Shown: positions 21,857 through 31,499, counted from the first letter of the stretch. The stretch is 64,000 nt of DNA from Acidipropionibacterium virtanenii (GCF_003325455.1 NZ_CP025198.1:2914001-2978000), one strand, 5' to 3'. Notes: generated from the letters alone by a model not told the origin. Numbers and translations: made by a program.

Positions 21857-22441
21857 GTGACTTCTCCGCGCAGCGGCTATACCGATTCCCGCCCGTCCCC
21901 CGAACAGGGCACAGGGTTCTGGGAGCACGCCGTCCAGACTCCGAGAAGTCCACTGACCCCAGAGTATCCCCCGAACGAGGGACACGAGAATCCGCGTGTG
22001 GGCTCCGGGACAGTGATCGCCCGGCTGGCCGTGCCGCTCTACCTGATCGCCATCGCGGCCGCAGTTCTGCTTCCCGATCCCCAAGCGATCGGCACGTTCA
22101 AGTACAACGTCGGCATGCAAATCCAGCGGATCGCCAACCGGATCTCCCATGTCTCCCCCACGGCCCTAGGTGACATTGCGAGCAACATCATCGCCTTCAT
22201 CCCGTTGACCTTCCTGCTTGGAATGGCATGGCGACGAGTCCCAGTATGGGTGTGGGGACTTGTCGGGATGCTGGCCAGCGTGGGAGCTGAGACCGCGCAG
22301 TATCTACTACCGGAACTCTCCCGACGCCCGGACATCTGGAACGTGATCGAGAACAGCATTGGAGCTTGGATTGGCGCGCTCTTGGCGAGTCTCACACGTG
22401 CCTGTCGGTCGGACCGCCGGACGCCGAAACTGCTTTCCTGA
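21857..22441 (+). CDS. VanZ-like family membrane protein
   Basis: This 194-residue protein has four to five membrane segments from about residue 52. The VanZ-like features are NIIAFIPLTFLLGMAWRR and the ETAQYLLP...RRPDIWNVIENSIGAWIGA stretch. The cytoplasmic N-terminus of about 50 residues is Pro/Ser-rich. VanZ proteins affect sensitivity to glycopeptides by an unclear mechanism; here the role is unknown. Its 3' end overlaps the convergent polymerase gene by 50 bp (22392-22441), so the two transcripts are antisense at their ends. Confidence 0.85.
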   Translation: MTSPRSGYTDSRPSPEQGTGFWEHAVQTPRSPLTPEYPPNEGHENPRVGSGTVIARLAVPLYLIAIAAAVLLPDPQAIGTFKYNVGMQIQRIANRISHVSPTALGDIASNIIAFIPLTFLLGMAWRRVPVWVWGLVGMLASVGAETAQYLLPELSRRPDIWNVIENSIGAWIGALLASLTRACRSDRRTPKLLS

Positions 22442-23714
22442 CACCGGCCGACCTTCGCCGGGCCGCCACACGGTCATAACCGAACATCAGGATGACTGCC
22501 ACGATCACCGGGAAGAACCGCCCCAGCGTCCAGTAGGTGAATCGGGGCAGTTCCAGCAGGCCGAGGAAGAGCACCGAGTAGGCGACGACGCCGACCTCGC
22601 ATCCTGAGCATGCACGGCGGTACACCTTTCCAATGGCGATGCCGACGAGCACCCAGAACAGCACTCCCCCGACGACCCCAAGATCAGCCATCGGAACCAG
22701 GAATGATCCACTGTTGTTGAACTCCTCATTGGCATATAGCTGCAACTGACCTATCCACCAATCACTGACGTCGGCGCCGTGAACCTTCGGACGCCCGAAT
22801 ATCAGAGATATCCCAGGGAAATCGTAGGCGAACGGAAATGTGTAATACGGGTCATGTCGTACAGCTGATCCAAGATCATAGAATAGCGCATTGTTGTTGA
22901 ACGCGGTCGCGTAATAGCCGACGAGCCGGAGCAGAACCCACACGACGAACGGGAGGTCAGTCACGTCGGAGTAGAAGATCCAGCTCCGGAAGTACTCCGA
23001 GACCGCGAAAACGACAACCATGCCCACTAAACCGACCGCCGGGAGCCACCGGGTAAGGCCGCGGCGCGCCGTGAAGAAGCTTGATTCGAGGACGAGCACC
23101 AGAGCGGCTGGGATGAGCACCTCCATGAGAGCAAGTCGCTCGGCGTAGAAGAGCGCCCGAAGCAACCCGGCGACCACCACGAGGATCCACAGGCGACCAA
23201 CCCGTCGGGTCCGGACGAAGCGATGAGCACCGACAGCCGAGACGATGCCGGCCAGCTGAGTGACAGTGGTCACGCCACCAACCGGGGTGAGGTAACCCTT
23301 GAGATTCGAGATCGCTCCCAGATCCCGATCCAGAACCGCCTGAAACAATGAGACGTCGAGGCCACGGGTGAGCGCTATAATACCCCAGGCGATATAGCCT
23401 AGGCACACCAGAATCCCAGCTCCCTTATACCACTTGTTCAGGAGATCATCATGATCTCCATGGCCATGCATGTCTCCACCACGATCGGATGAGCCATTTC
23501 CGAACATTATCCCGACCAGTAGCGCTCCGATACCGATCCAGGTGAGCAGCGCGTGGGTGCGATCGAATATCTTGGCGACGCCCCACTCCTCGAACAACGA
23601 ATCCGGGAGCATCACCGTGATGAGGGACAGCGAACCGGTGAATGCCACGATGACGACCGCGGGGTTCAGCCATGCCGGCCAGTTCCGGAACGGGGCCGGC
23701 CCTTTGCGGGTCAC
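22392..23714 (-). CDS. Wzy-like polysaccharide polymerase (O-antigen polymerase-type membrane protein)
   Basis: This 440-residue membrane protein has 10-12 hydrophobic segments and a large external loop (about residues 265-345). The loop contains YYATAFNNNALFYDL and YANEEFNNSGSFLVP, typical of Wzy polymerases. It would join lipid-linked repeat units outside the membrane. The last gene of the minus-strand polysaccharide operon, its GTG overlaps the flippase stop (GTGA). A His/Asp-rich cytoplasmic patch (GGDMHGHGDHDD) is unusual. Assignment rests on topology and context, as Wzy proteins share little sequence. Confidence 0.75.
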   Translation of the reverse strand: MTRKGPAPFRNWPAWLNPAVVIVAFTGSLSLITVMLPDSLFEEWGVAKIFDRTHALLTWIGIGALLVGIMFGNGSSDRGGDMHGHGDHDDLLNKWYKGAGILVCLGYIAWGIIALTRGLDVSLFQAVLDRDLGAISNLKGYLTPVGGVTTVTQLAGIVSAVGAHRFVRTRRVGRLWILVVVAGLLRALFYAERLALMEVLIPAALVLVLESSFFTARRGLTRWLPAVGLVGMVVVFAVSEYFRSWIFYSDVTDLPFVVWVLLRLVGYYATAFNNNALFYDLGSAVRHDPYYTFPFAYDFPGISLIFGRPKVHGADVSDWWIGQLQLYANEEFNNSGSFLVPMADLGVVGGVLFWVLVGIAIGKVYRRACSGCEVGVVAYSVLFLGLLELPRFTYWTLGRFFPVIVAVILMFGYDRVAARRRSAGVRKAVSASGGPTDRHV

Positions 23715-24841
23715 GACGCCTTCCCCTTCCGGGAGACGTTCGCCCCTACGCCGAAGCGGCGTGCCGCGACTGCGAACAGGATCCAGGACAGCGCCTCGCT
23801 GATCACGAATCCGGTCAGGACGCCGATGACGGTGCCGACGGCATTGACGGCGATCACTGATGCGGCGATGAACAGAGCGGTCGCGATGAGGCGAACCGTG
23901 ATGACCACGGCGCCCTCACCCGAGCGGCGCAGGGCCGTGAAGGGGATGGTGGTGCCGGCCGACAGACCCTTCCACACGATTCCGGCCACCAGCATGCCCA
24001 GGCTCACCGCCGACCAAGTCGGTCCGAAGGCGAGATCGAACGCACCGGCCGCCTGGAAGGCGAGAATGGCGCCGCATCCCAGAACCAGGAGAACGCACGC
24101 CAGCCCGATGTCACGCACGGACCGGCGCGAGAGCAGTCTCAGCCGCAGGAAATACAGCACCGGCGAGACGATGTTGGCAGATGACAGCACGAACTTGAGC
24201 CCGGTCGCGGCCTCGGCCCCCAGGCCCCCGTAGGCCACCGACAGGGCAATGGGCTGCACCGAGCCCACCAGAGCGGTCTCGGCGACCACCCACCACTGGC
24301 CGCCCCGGGGAAGCGGGAAGCCCGCCCACCGGGGAGGCATCCGGATGAGCATCGCGCCGGCCACCGCGACGGCGACTCCGATGTGCAGGGCGACGGGGCC
24401 TCTGGAGATCAGGGTCCAGGCGACCCCGGCCGCCAGCAGTGCGCCGACGATGAGCTCCCGCCGCCAGCCTCCCTGGAGCACCGCCGAGGCTCTGGCGCAT
24501 TCCAGGGCCGGGATCATGAGGAACAGGCCGGCCACGGCGATCACCGAGCCTGTGACGCCGGCTCCCCAGAGCACGCAGCCCAGAAAGCCGGCCGCGAAGA
24601 CCACGGTGGGGAGCTCGCCGCGCCGGCCGCCACCGTAGAGGGGCGCCTCGATGCATACGGCGGTGAGCACTTGGGCCAGATAAGCGGCGAGCGCCAGGCA
24701 GACAGAGATGATGCCGGCGCGCCGGATGCCGTACACCGAGCCGGAACCGCTGAGGACGCCGATCGGGATCACGGCCGCCAGACCGGCCGAGACGATGCTC
24801 CCCAGGGAATCGGCAAGCCCCGAGCCGGACCGAGCCATCAT
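23711..24841 (-). CDS. Wzx-like polysaccharide flippase candidate
   Basis: This 376-residue integral membrane protein has about 10-12 hydrophobic segments and almost no soluble domain. With an adjacent polymerase and glycosyltransferases, a flippase for undecaprenyl-linked repeat units is the likely role. It is shorter than many MATE-fold flippases (over 400 residues). The start ATG at 24841 overlaps the upstream stop (ATGA), and its stop overlaps the polymerase start. The family could not be fixed from motifs. Confidence 0.6.
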   Translation of the reverse strand: MMARSGSGLADSLGSIVSAGLAAVIPIGVLSGSGSVYGIRRAGIISVCLALAAYLAQVLTAVCIEAPLYGGGRRGELPTVVFAAGFLGCVLWGAGVTGSVIAVAGLFLMIPALECARASAVLQGGWRRELIVGALLAAGVAWTLISRGPVALHIGVAVAVAGAMLIRMPPRWAGFPLPRGGQWWVVAETALVGSVQPIALSVAYGGLGAEAATGLKFVLSSANIVSPVLYFLRLRLLSRRSVRDIGLACVLLVLGCGAILAFQAAGAFDLAFGPTWSAVSLGMLVAGIVWKGLSAGTTIPFTALRRSGEGAVVITVRLIATALFIAASVIAVNAVGTVIGVLTGFVISEALSWILFAVAARRFGVGANVSRKGKAS

Positions 24842-25716
24842 GCGGTGCGTCCCGTCTTCGGTGACGCTACCCACCCGGTGAGCCCCTCGACCCGTCCGAG
24901 AAGCTCATTCCAGCTCCTCGCGACTCCGAGTCCGTCACGCCTGGCAAGACACAGAGTGAGCTTCGCGACCGTTCTCAGCACCAGTCCCGACCTGCCGGCG
25001 GCGCCATACCGCATCCGGTACACACGGCCGGTACCGCGGGCGTATGACCGCACCTTCGTGAGCATCTCAGACCGGGGGAGGCCTGGCTCGTCCTCATAGA
25101 ACTGGAGCTGCGGCTCGAACTCGACGGAACCGCCCGCATCCATCACTCGCAGAAGCAGGTCGGTACCCTCTCCGGACTGATACGGTCCCGGTGAGCCCAG
25201 ACCGAGCGCCTCGTCAAACCCTCCCGTCGCCATGAACGCTTCTCGTGATATCAGGAGTCCTCCCTCGAGCGCGCTCTTCCAGACGGTTCTCCGATCCAGT
25301 TCCTGAGCCTCGTTCAGATACTGAACGCGATCTCTGGACGATGCTGGCCTCGACACTCGTCCGGCATACACCATGATTCGTTCCGATGGTGCGTTGGCCA
25401 GCGTCGCGGCATGCTCGATCGTCGTGTCCGCAAGCCACAGATCGTCATCGGGAATCAAGACTCCACGCCAGTGGGTGCCACAGCATTCGATTCCATAGTT
25501 CCTGGACGCGGACAGCCCCGGACTGTGATGAACGATCTCTATCGGCAGGTCAGGCGTACCCGCTGCGCTCCGCTCGACGGCGTCGTGATCGCCCTGAACG
25601 ACGACTACCACATGGTCTGGCGCGATTGTCTGTTCCGAAAGGCTCTCGAACAGCCTCCGGTAATGTGGCGAGCGCCCCAGTGTCGGAATGACCACGACAA
25701 TTCCAGAACAGCTCAT
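24838..25716 (-). CDS. Glycosyltransferase family 2
   Basis: This 292-residue cytoplasmic GT-A enzyme adds a sugar to the lipid-linked repeat unit. It starts IVVVIPTLGRSPHYRRLFES, has SPGLSASRNYGIE and the metal-binding LIPDDDLWL (DxD, about residue 92). The acceptor-side stretch GGFDEALGLGSPGPYQSGEG resembles GT2 enzymes. It is followed directly by the flippase (ATGA overlap) and preceded by a 55-bp gap from the pyruvyltransferase gene. Donor and acceptor are unknown. Confidence 0.88.
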   Translation of the reverse strand: MSCSGIVVVIPTLGRSPHYRRLFESLSEQTIAPDHVVVVVQGDHDAVERSAAGTPDLPIEIVHHSPGLSASRNYGIECCGTHWRGVLIPDDDLWLADTTIEHAATLANAPSERIMVYAGRVSRPASSRDRVQYLNEAQELDRRTVWKSALEGGLLISREAFMATGGFDEALGLGSPGPYQSGEGTDLLLRVMDAGGSVEFEPQLQFYEDEPGLPRSEMLTKVRSYARGTGRVYRMRYGAAGRSGLVLRTVAKLTLCLARRDGLGVARSWNELLGRVEGLTGWVASPKTGRTA

Positions 25717-25771
25717 GGGCGTGACCCCCCTGAAGCCAGATTCAGGATGACGTTGCGCGCCGGAGGTCGTC

Positions 25772-26836
25772 TCAAGAGCATTGCCAGGTCCCCGCCGCAG
25801 CCGCTATACGGCTGATAGTCCTCCGGCGGCTGCAGTCGAGCCGCGGCAACGCCGCGGCAACCCTGGCGTCGAAGCGGTCCCTGACGGCCTGATCATGGGC
25901 CAGAGCCTCGGCCTGGGCCACCACCCGGTCCACCGGCATCGAGTAGACGTTGTGGACGTGGTCCTCGAGACCCAGGTCCCCGAAGGCCCCGAACCCCTTG
26001 CGCTCATAGGACAGATGAATCACATAGTGGCCGGCCGCCAGGGCCATGAGTGCCCCGTGAAGTCGCACCGATATCACCACCCGTGCCCTGTCCATGGCCC
26101 CGAGGTCCGCCTGGGAGTACAACCTGCTCGCGCCGAGCCGGCGGGTCCACTCCTCGTCGTTGTTCGCACCCACACTGCTCTGGACGAGACCGTCCACCGG
26201 AGCCAGGCGCCGCGCGATCTCCTCGACGTCGCAGGCCGCACCGCGACTGAGGGCACGGGTACCCACGACCACCGGGGCATCAGTGTCAAACGGCAGCTCG
26301 GCCCGGCTCAGTCCCAACAGGCCGCAGTCGGGAGCCCTCACGACCTCCACACCCAGGCAGTCCGAGACCGAGCGGTCGTCGCGCAGCATGACGGTGCCCA
26401 TTCTTCCGAACAACCGCCGAACCACCGGGCCCGACACCGGGCCGAGGGGACCGCAGCTCTGAGGCAGATAGACGGCATTCCCGGCACGGGCGGCCCCGGC
26501 GAGCTGGGGCATGTGGACCAGCCATGCCTTGATCGCCTCGACGGGCTTGCCGAAGCGCAGGTAGCCGCCGCCCACCCCGACCACCAGGCCGTACTCGTCG
26601 AGGCGGGCCAGCCGGCGCAGATAGTCCCGTGAATACCCGCGCAACCCCGGCCGAGTCCCGACGATATGGGTGCCGGGCGCCGAGGTCCGGGCGAAGCCAT
26701 CGGGCCTGGATGCGAAGATGTCGATGCGGACTTCGGCGCCGAGCGCCTCATGAATCAGGTCAATGGCTTGTTCGACAAGCAGCCCGTCTCCCGCATTGAA
26801 AGGGCTGTAGGCGTGCAGCAGGGCGATGCGTCTCAT
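25772..26836 (-). CDS. Polysaccharide pyruvyl transferase family protein
   Basis: This 354-residue protein would add a ketal-linked pyruvate from phosphoenolpyruvate to a sugar of the repeat unit, giving the polymer negative charge. Family features are LLHAYSPFNAGDGLLVEQ at the start, GVGGGYLRFGK, and near the C-terminus VVISVRLHGALMALAAGHYV with the conserved R-x-HG and SYERKG. The ATG at 26836 overlaps the preceding glycosyltransferase stop (ATGA). Identity is strong; the modified sugar is unknown. Confidence 0.88.
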   Translation of the reverse strand: MRRIALLHAYSPFNAGDGLLVEQAIDLIHEALGAEVRIDIFASRPDGFARTSAPGTHIVGTRPGLRGYSRDYLRRLARLDEYGLVVGVGGGYLRFGKPVEAIKAWLVHMPQLAGAARAGNAVYLPQSCGPLGPVSGPVVRRLFGRMGTVMLRDDRSVSDCLGVEVVRAPDCGLLGLSRAELPFDTDAPVVVGTRALSRGAACDVEEIARRLAPVDGLVQSSVGANNDEEWTRRLGASRLYSQADLGAMDRARVVISVRLHGALMALAAGHYVIHLSYERKGFGAFGDLGLEDHVHNVYSMPVDRVVAQAEALAHDQAVRDRFDARVAAALPRLDCSRRRTISRIAAAAGTWQCS

Positions 26837-27855
26837 CCGACCAGCTCCTGGTAGAGGTCGAGGTGCCGGTCCACCGATTTCTGCCAGGTGAACCTCGAGG
26901 CCCATTGCGGGCCGAGGGTGCCAATCCGGCTGCGCCACCCTTCGTCGGACAGCGCATCACTGATTCCCTCGGAGATGCCTGCCACATCGATACCTGGCAG
27001 AACCTTCGCAGGCCCGGCCACCTCGGCCAGCGATCCACGGTCGGAGCACGCGACCGGCACTCCTGCTCCCAGGGCCTCCAGGACAGGCAGGCCGAAACCC
27101 TCGTAGTGGCTCGGGAAGACGAACAGCCGGCAGTGGCTGTAGAGCCAGGACCGTTCTTCGTCACTCACGAACCCGAGGTAGTCGACGTTGTCGGCCTGCT
27201 CGAAGGCGGCCAGCGACTCCTTGTAGTCCCATGCGGGCCGGCCGGCGACAACCAGGCGGGTCGATCGCAGTGCATCGGTCGAGAAGGCCCCGGCCAGGTT
27301 CACCAGGTTCTTCCTGGGTTCGACGTTGCCCAGGTAAAGCACGAATCCCTCGTCGACCAAGCCCCGCAACCTGGCCGGCGTCTCTTCCGGCGGGTGGATG
27401 ACGTTGGCCTCCAGACCGTGATAGATGACGGTGATCCGGTCGGTGGGCACGCCAAAGACCTCGGCGACATCGGAGGCGCTCGAGTGAGAGACGGTGATGA
27501 TCCGGTCGCACAGGCGCACGGCTCTGGCGACCCTCGTCCGCCAGAGGCGGTCCGCAGCGCGGCTCCTCGATACGGTCGTCCACCTGGACGCGACACCGTG
27601 AACGGTTACCACACTGGGGCCTCGTGGCGTCATGAGTGGGCCTGTATCAGCCAGGAAATGGACCACGTCGACGCTCGCGGGATGGCTACGCCCGTACCTG
27701 GTCTCGGCGAGGGCGGTGGCCATGGCCGACGAGCCGTATGGGATGAGCACGGTATGCTCCCCTCTGGCCTCCAGACCTTTTCGGAGCGCCCGTCCGTAAG
27801 TGGAGTTGCCACCGACGTTGCGCTCGATGAATCGTCCCGACAGGGCTATCTCCAT
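26833..27855 (-). CDS. Glycosyltransferase family 4 (GT-B)
   Basis: This 340-residue cytoplasmic enzyme has the GT4 C-terminal domain: VLYLGNVEPRKNLVNLAGAF, then FVFPSHYEGFGLPVLEALG with the E-x7-E motif. The N-domain shows VDVVHFLADTG and ITVSHSSASDVAEVFGV. The start at 27855 (MEIALSGRFI) fits family N-termini; an upstream ATG at 27879 is possible. The gene overlaps the end of the previous glycosyltransferase gene by 10 bp. It is part of the coupled minus-strand operon. Confidence 0.9.
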   Translation of the reverse strand: MEIALSGRFIERNVGGNSTYGRALRKGLEARGEHTVLIPYGSSAMATALAETRYGRSHPASVDVVHFLADTGPLMTPRGPSVVTVHGVASRWTTVSRSRAADRLWRTRVARAVRLCDRIITVSHSSASDVAEVFGVPTDRITVIYHGLEANVIHPPEETPARLRGLVDEGFVLYLGNVEPRKNLVNLAGAFSTDALRSTRLVVAGRPAWDYKESLAAFEQADNVDYLGFVSDEERSWLYSHCRLFVFPSHYEGFGLPVLEALGAGVPVACSDRGSLAEVAGPAKVLPGIDVAGISEGISDALSDEGWRSRIGTLGPQWASRFTWQKSVDRHLDLYQELVG

Positions 27856-28937
27856 CTCATGCTTCCTCTCGTCCGGCAATCGGCGACGCGGTCATAGACG
27901 CCCAACAGTGCCTCACGCTGGTTTTCCCGAGTGTTCACGGCCAAGACGTTCGCCCACCGGGCAGAACACTCCTCGCGTCGTTCGGACGATCGCAGCGTCG
28001 CGGCCACGATCCTGGCGAGTTGCGACGGCGAGTCTCCAAGATAGTCCTGAGGCATCCGCTCCATTGCGGGGATGGCCCGGGCTGCGATGGGCCGTCCAAG
28101 CTGGGACGCCTCGAGAATCGCCATCGGGAAACCCTCCCATGCACCAGTATGTACATAGATCGAACAGCTGGCCAGCTCCGCGGAAACATCGTCTGCATCC
28201 ATCCATCCGCTCACTCTAATCCCAGCATCCGCAAGCTCGTGACGGATCTCCTGTCGACCGTCCCCGATCCATTCAGCATCAACCCCGTCAGCCACAATCC
28301 GGCGTAGATCACGCACCATCTCCATCGCGAACCGTGGATCCTTCTGTGCAGACAGTCGGCCCAGGAAGACGACCCTCGCTGCCGTCTCATGCGGTTCTTC
28401 TCCAGAACGTGTAAAATCCACTGATTCGAAACGTCCGACATTGGGGACAAGTTCCACGCTCTTCGACATCTGACGAGCAAGCCGGGCTTCACGATATGAG
28501 CATGCGGCTACCACCGAGGTCTTGACGGCGAGTCCTCGCTCAATCAACCAGAGCATCGCTCTCACAGGGGCTGCAACGTCTCGACGCTCAAATGCGAAAC
28601 AGTGCGGGGTGTACACAACAGGCACGCCGATGCGGCTCAGCCGCGTATATATGCCGGCGTAACTCGAGTGTGCATGAACCAGTGATGGACTAAGCTTCTT
28701 GCAGAGTCTCTCAATCTGCCTAATTCGTGCATAGTGTCCGCTCTCCATAGAAATTAGCCGGTAGCCAGGATCAACATCGGGCAGCGGCTCACCACGGTTA
28801 TTCGCCACTACGATATGTTCAACCATCGGAGTGGAAGCGATGTATTGCAACAGCGCCGTCTTCACCCCCGCGGCAAAGCATTCCACCACGTGCAGCACGC
28901 GTAGCCTTTCGGCGGATCGGGCCTCATCCAGTTCCAT
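27846..28937 (-). CDS. Glycosyltransferase family 4 (GT-B), second
   Basis: This 363-residue enzyme has the N-domain strand RVLHVVECFAAGVKTALLQY and the first-Rossmann stretch LVHAHSSYAGIYTRLSRIGV with VVYTPHCFAFERRD. The C-domain has VVFLGRLSAQKDPRFAMEMV and YVHTGAWEGFPMAILEASQL. The ATG at 28937 follows GAGGAG. The sequence around 28300-28900 is clearly less GC-rich than the neighbouring genes, suggesting later acquisition. It lies 19 bp after the phosphatase gene at the head of the operon. Confidence 0.88.
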   Translation of the reverse strand: MELDEARSAERLRVLHVVECFAAGVKTALLQYIASTPMVEHIVVANNRGEPLPDVDPGYRLISMESGHYARIRQIERLCKKLSPSLVHAHSSYAGIYTRLSRIGVPVVYTPHCFAFERRDVAAPVRAMLWLIERGLAVKTSVVAACSYREARLARQMSKSVELVPNVGRFESVDFTRSGEEPHETAARVVFLGRLSAQKDPRFAMEMVRDLRRIVADGVDAEWIGDGRQEIRHELADAGIRVSGWMDADDVSAELASCSIYVHTGAWEGFPMAILEASQLGRPIAARAIPAMERMPQDYLGDSPSQLARIVAATLRSSERREECSARWANVLAVNTRENQREALLGVYDRVADCRTRGSMRWR

Positions 28938-28956
28938 CCATTTCTCCTCGCGCCTA

Positions 28957-29547
28957 TTATCTTGACAGAGCTGCAGACAGCACATCCAGGTCCGCGCATA
29001 TCCGTCCGGCGGCACATTTAGCAATACCTTCGCCGCGTCTGTACGGGTCCTTGATCTCATCTGCCTCGCAAGGTTCCACGGACAGTGCCTGCACATCGTC
29101 GAGGAGTGTTCTCCAAGAGGAAGACGCGAGTCTCGGCCGAGACTGCAGCGCGCGGGCCGCCTGTCCGAGACTCACGGCCTTCGCCAGGTGCTCCGGGTAC
29201 TCGTTCGCGATCCACTCCACATGCTCTGGCCCGAAGACGAGCACGACGTCAGCATCCTTAAGGATGCGGCCAGTGAGCTGGCGGGCGCGGTGCTTCCGGG
29301 CATCGATGCCACGCAGTGCGGCCTCGTGGGCCATCAGCGGATCCATCTCATTGCCCACCAACGCCGCGATCCCTGCGGAACTCACCCCAGTGCGATCCTC
29401 AACTTTCAGCATGCTCTTTAGACAAGCCTCCGCGAACGCGGAACGACAGATGTTGCCAGTACACACAAAGAGGATCCTCGTCATCTGGGAGTCATTGATG
29501 TCGCCCCGCCCGAGTCCGTCGCGGAGTGCCGCTCCTGGTTGATCCAC
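28957..29547 (-). CDS. Low-molecular-weight protein-tyrosine phosphatase (Wzb-like)
   Basis: This 196-residue phosphatase has the P-loop VCTGNICRSAFAEA (Cys nucleophile) and the general-acid Asp in EIKDPYRRGEG near the C-terminus. It would dephosphorylate the divergently encoded Wzc-like tyrosine kinase and so control polymer length or export. The GTG at 29547 has GGAGGGAG 5-6 nt upstream; an ATG at 29484 (MTRILFV) gives the usual family length but has no ribosome site. It is the first gene of the minus-strand operon. A paralogue lies at 35768-36466. Confidence 0.9.
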   Translation of the reverse strand: MDQPGAALRDGLGRGDINDSQMTRILFVCTGNICRSAFAEACLKSMLKVEDRTGVSSAGIAALVGNEMDPLMAHEAALRGIDARKHRARQLTGRILKDADVVLVFGPEHVEWIANEYPEHLAKAVSLGQAARALQSRPRLASSSWRTLLDDVQALSVEPCEADEIKDPYRRGEGIAKCAAGRICADLDVLSAALSR

Positions 29548-29737
29548 CGGCTCTCCCTCCAATCAGGCCACTCACAGACCGCAACAGGATAACCGGTTGC
29601 GCGCCACTCGTCATCACCGTCAATTCCAGGTTGACACTTGCGCTACAGGATCGCCACGAGCACCTGTAATATCTAGCTCGTCGTGCTTCTGTACGGCGGT
29701 CGCAGAGTATTTTCTTAGTGGACGAGGACCCCGCACG

Positions 29738-31306
29738 ATGACCCTTCGTGACTTCCTCAGACTGACCAGACGTCGGCTGGGAACCATCATCGCCTCCACC
29801 CTGCTCGGAGCCGCAGCGGCAGCCGGGCTGCTCGTGCTGCTCCCCACCCACTACACCAGTCAGGCCACCGCCTACGTTCGTGTGTCCGTACCCAAGTCGG
29901 CCAGCGGTTCGACCGACTCGAACGTCTACTTCAACGCCTCCCAACTGGCTGCCCAGAAGGTCAAGGCCTTCGTGCCCCTGTTCACATCCGAGTCCGTCGC
30001 CCAAGCGGTTATCACGCAGCTCAACCTATCTGTAAGCCCCACCGAGCTCGCGGCCGATCTCAGCGCCTCGAACGCAGCCAACTCGCTCACCATCAATGTC
30101 ACCGCAACGGGGGACAGTCCTGAGCGGTCCCGACAGATCGCCGACGCTGTCGTCAACCAGGCAGCCGTCCAGGTGAGACGGCTCGAGGGGGCGAGTTCTC
30201 CCGTCCAGGTGGTGATGATGGCGCCTGCGAGTCTCTCCCAGGTTGAGAAGTCCCCCTCCCCGCTCAAGTACATGGCGGCCGGTGTCCTCGCCGGTCTGCT
30301 CCTCGGCTATGCCTTCGCGTTCACCCGCCAGCACTTCGACACGCGACTGCGCACGGCCGCCGACATCACCGATCGTTTCGAGGTGCCGATCCTGGCGGTC
30401 CTGCCGCAGTCGAAATCGATCGCCCGCACCGAGGCCGCCGCCGACAGCGACTTTCAGTCCGCGGAGTCCGTACGCAAGCTGCGTACCAACCTGCGCTACG
30501 CCAACGTCGACAAGCAGGCCCGCGTCATCCTCGTCACCTCGCCATTGCAGGGCGACGGAAAGTCGTCAGTGGCGGCCAACCTCGCCAAGGTGATGGCGGC
30601 CGCGGGCGACGACGTCGTACTCATCGACGCCGACCTGCGCAGACCCAGCGTCGCCGACACCTACAGCCTGAGAGGCCCGCTCGGCCTGCTCCAGGTGCTC
30701 GTCGGATCGGTCGACATCGAGAACACCATCCGTCACGGCCTCTCCGTTCTGCCCGCGTTCGAGACTCCGCCGAACCCCTCCGAGCTGCTCGGCTCCGACC
30801 GGATGGCCGAGCTCGTGAGATACCTCTCACGTGACCGCGTCGTCGTCCTCGACGCCCCCCCGGTGCTGCCTGTGACCGATGCCGTCGTACTCGCCCATCT
30901 CGCAGACTCCGTCGTCGTGGTGGCCTCCGCAGGGCACACCAGGGCCGAGCAGCTGGATCAGACGCTCGAAGCCATCGAGCACGGCGAGGGAGCCGTCGCC
31001 GGCGTCGTGCTCAACCGCGCCGCCTCCTCCAGGCTCGCCCGGATGCGCTATGGGGACGCGGAGTACAACTACGCATACTCCCAATCCGAGTACGCCCGGC
31101 AGGGGCGCCCCACACCGCCTTCCAGCACGCCACGGCCACAGTCCCACTCCGAGGAACTCTCGGAGACCCGCCGAATGCCCGTGATCTCCTCAGATGACGA
31201 AGAGGCCTTCTCGCACGCGGCCGCGCAACCCGTGCAGCGCACCGTGGCCGCCAGGCACCCCGCAAGCCACCGCCTCAAGCGCGCCGAGTCCGAGGATCTG
31301 CTCTGA
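29738..31306 (+). CDS. Wzc-like chain-length determinant/bacterial tyrosine kinase
   Basis: This 522-residue inner-membrane protein fuses a Wzz-type region to a cytoplasmic BY-kinase. The Wzz-type part has a membrane segment at about 19-40 and a second near 185-205. The kinase has Walker A TSPLQGDGKSSVAANLA (about 268), Walker A' VVLIDADLRRPS and Walker B VVVLDAPPVL. A Tyr cluster (YGDAEYNYAYSQSEY, about 445-460) is the likely autophosphorylation site, followed by a Ser/Pro/Glu-rich tail of about 60 residues. It coordinates polymerisation and export. It is divergent from the phosphatase operon across a 190-bp gap (29548-29737), where I see no clear promoter. Confidence 0.92.
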   Translation: MTLRDFLRLTRRRLGTIIASTLLGAAAAAGLLVLLPTHYTSQATAYVRVSVPKSASGSTDSNVYFNASQLAAQKVKAFVPLFTSESVAQAVITQLNLSVSPTELAADLSASNAANSLTINVTATGDSPERSRQIADAVVNQAAVQVRRLEGASSPVQVVMMAPASLSQVEKSPSPLKYMAAGVLAGLLLGYAFAFTRQHFDTRLRTAADITDRFEVPILAVLPQSKSIARTEAAADSDFQSAESVRKLRTNLRYANVDKQARVILVTSPLQGDGKSSVAANLAKVMAAAGDDVVLIDADLRRPSVADTYSLRGPLGLLQVLVGSVDIENTIRHGLSVLPAFETPPNPSELLGSDRMAELVRYLSRDRVVVLDAPPVLPVTDAVVLAHLADSVVVVASAGHTRAEQLDQTLEAIEHGEGAVAGVVLNRAASSRLARMRYGDAEYNYAYSQSEYARQGRPTPPSSTPRPQSHSEELSETRRMPVISSDDEEAFSHAAAQPVQRTVAARHPASHRLKRAESEDLL

Positions 31307-31469
31307 TGAGGTGCTGTCAAAGTGGCAGTGCATATATGCCGATGGCGAAAATTCCCCCCGGCTCTGCATTGCAACCGAGGCCGACACACAGTAGTTTTCC
31401 GCGCCGTGTCCGTCACGGAAGAGGTGTGCACCGCGGCCACATATACCCCGTCAGGGTGACAAAAAGAGC

Positions 31470-31499
31470 TTGCCCCTCGCCCGATTCACACCATAAACT
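31470..31499 (+). promoter_or_regulatory. Candidate promoter before the split sugar transferase gene
   Basis: TTGCCC (31470-31475), an 18-nt spacer and TAAACT (31494-31499) lie in the 300-bp gap 31307-31609. The gap also has a small CCGTG...CACGG stem. Otherwise it is empty. The promoter would drive the interrupted transferase, LCP and phosphatase genes. Confidence 0.4.

Noticed and set aside
29631-29660. TTGACA as -35 of the Wzc-like kinase promoter
   Set aside because: No acceptable -10 box lies 16-19 nt downstream; the nearest AT-rich hexamer is about 30 nt away.
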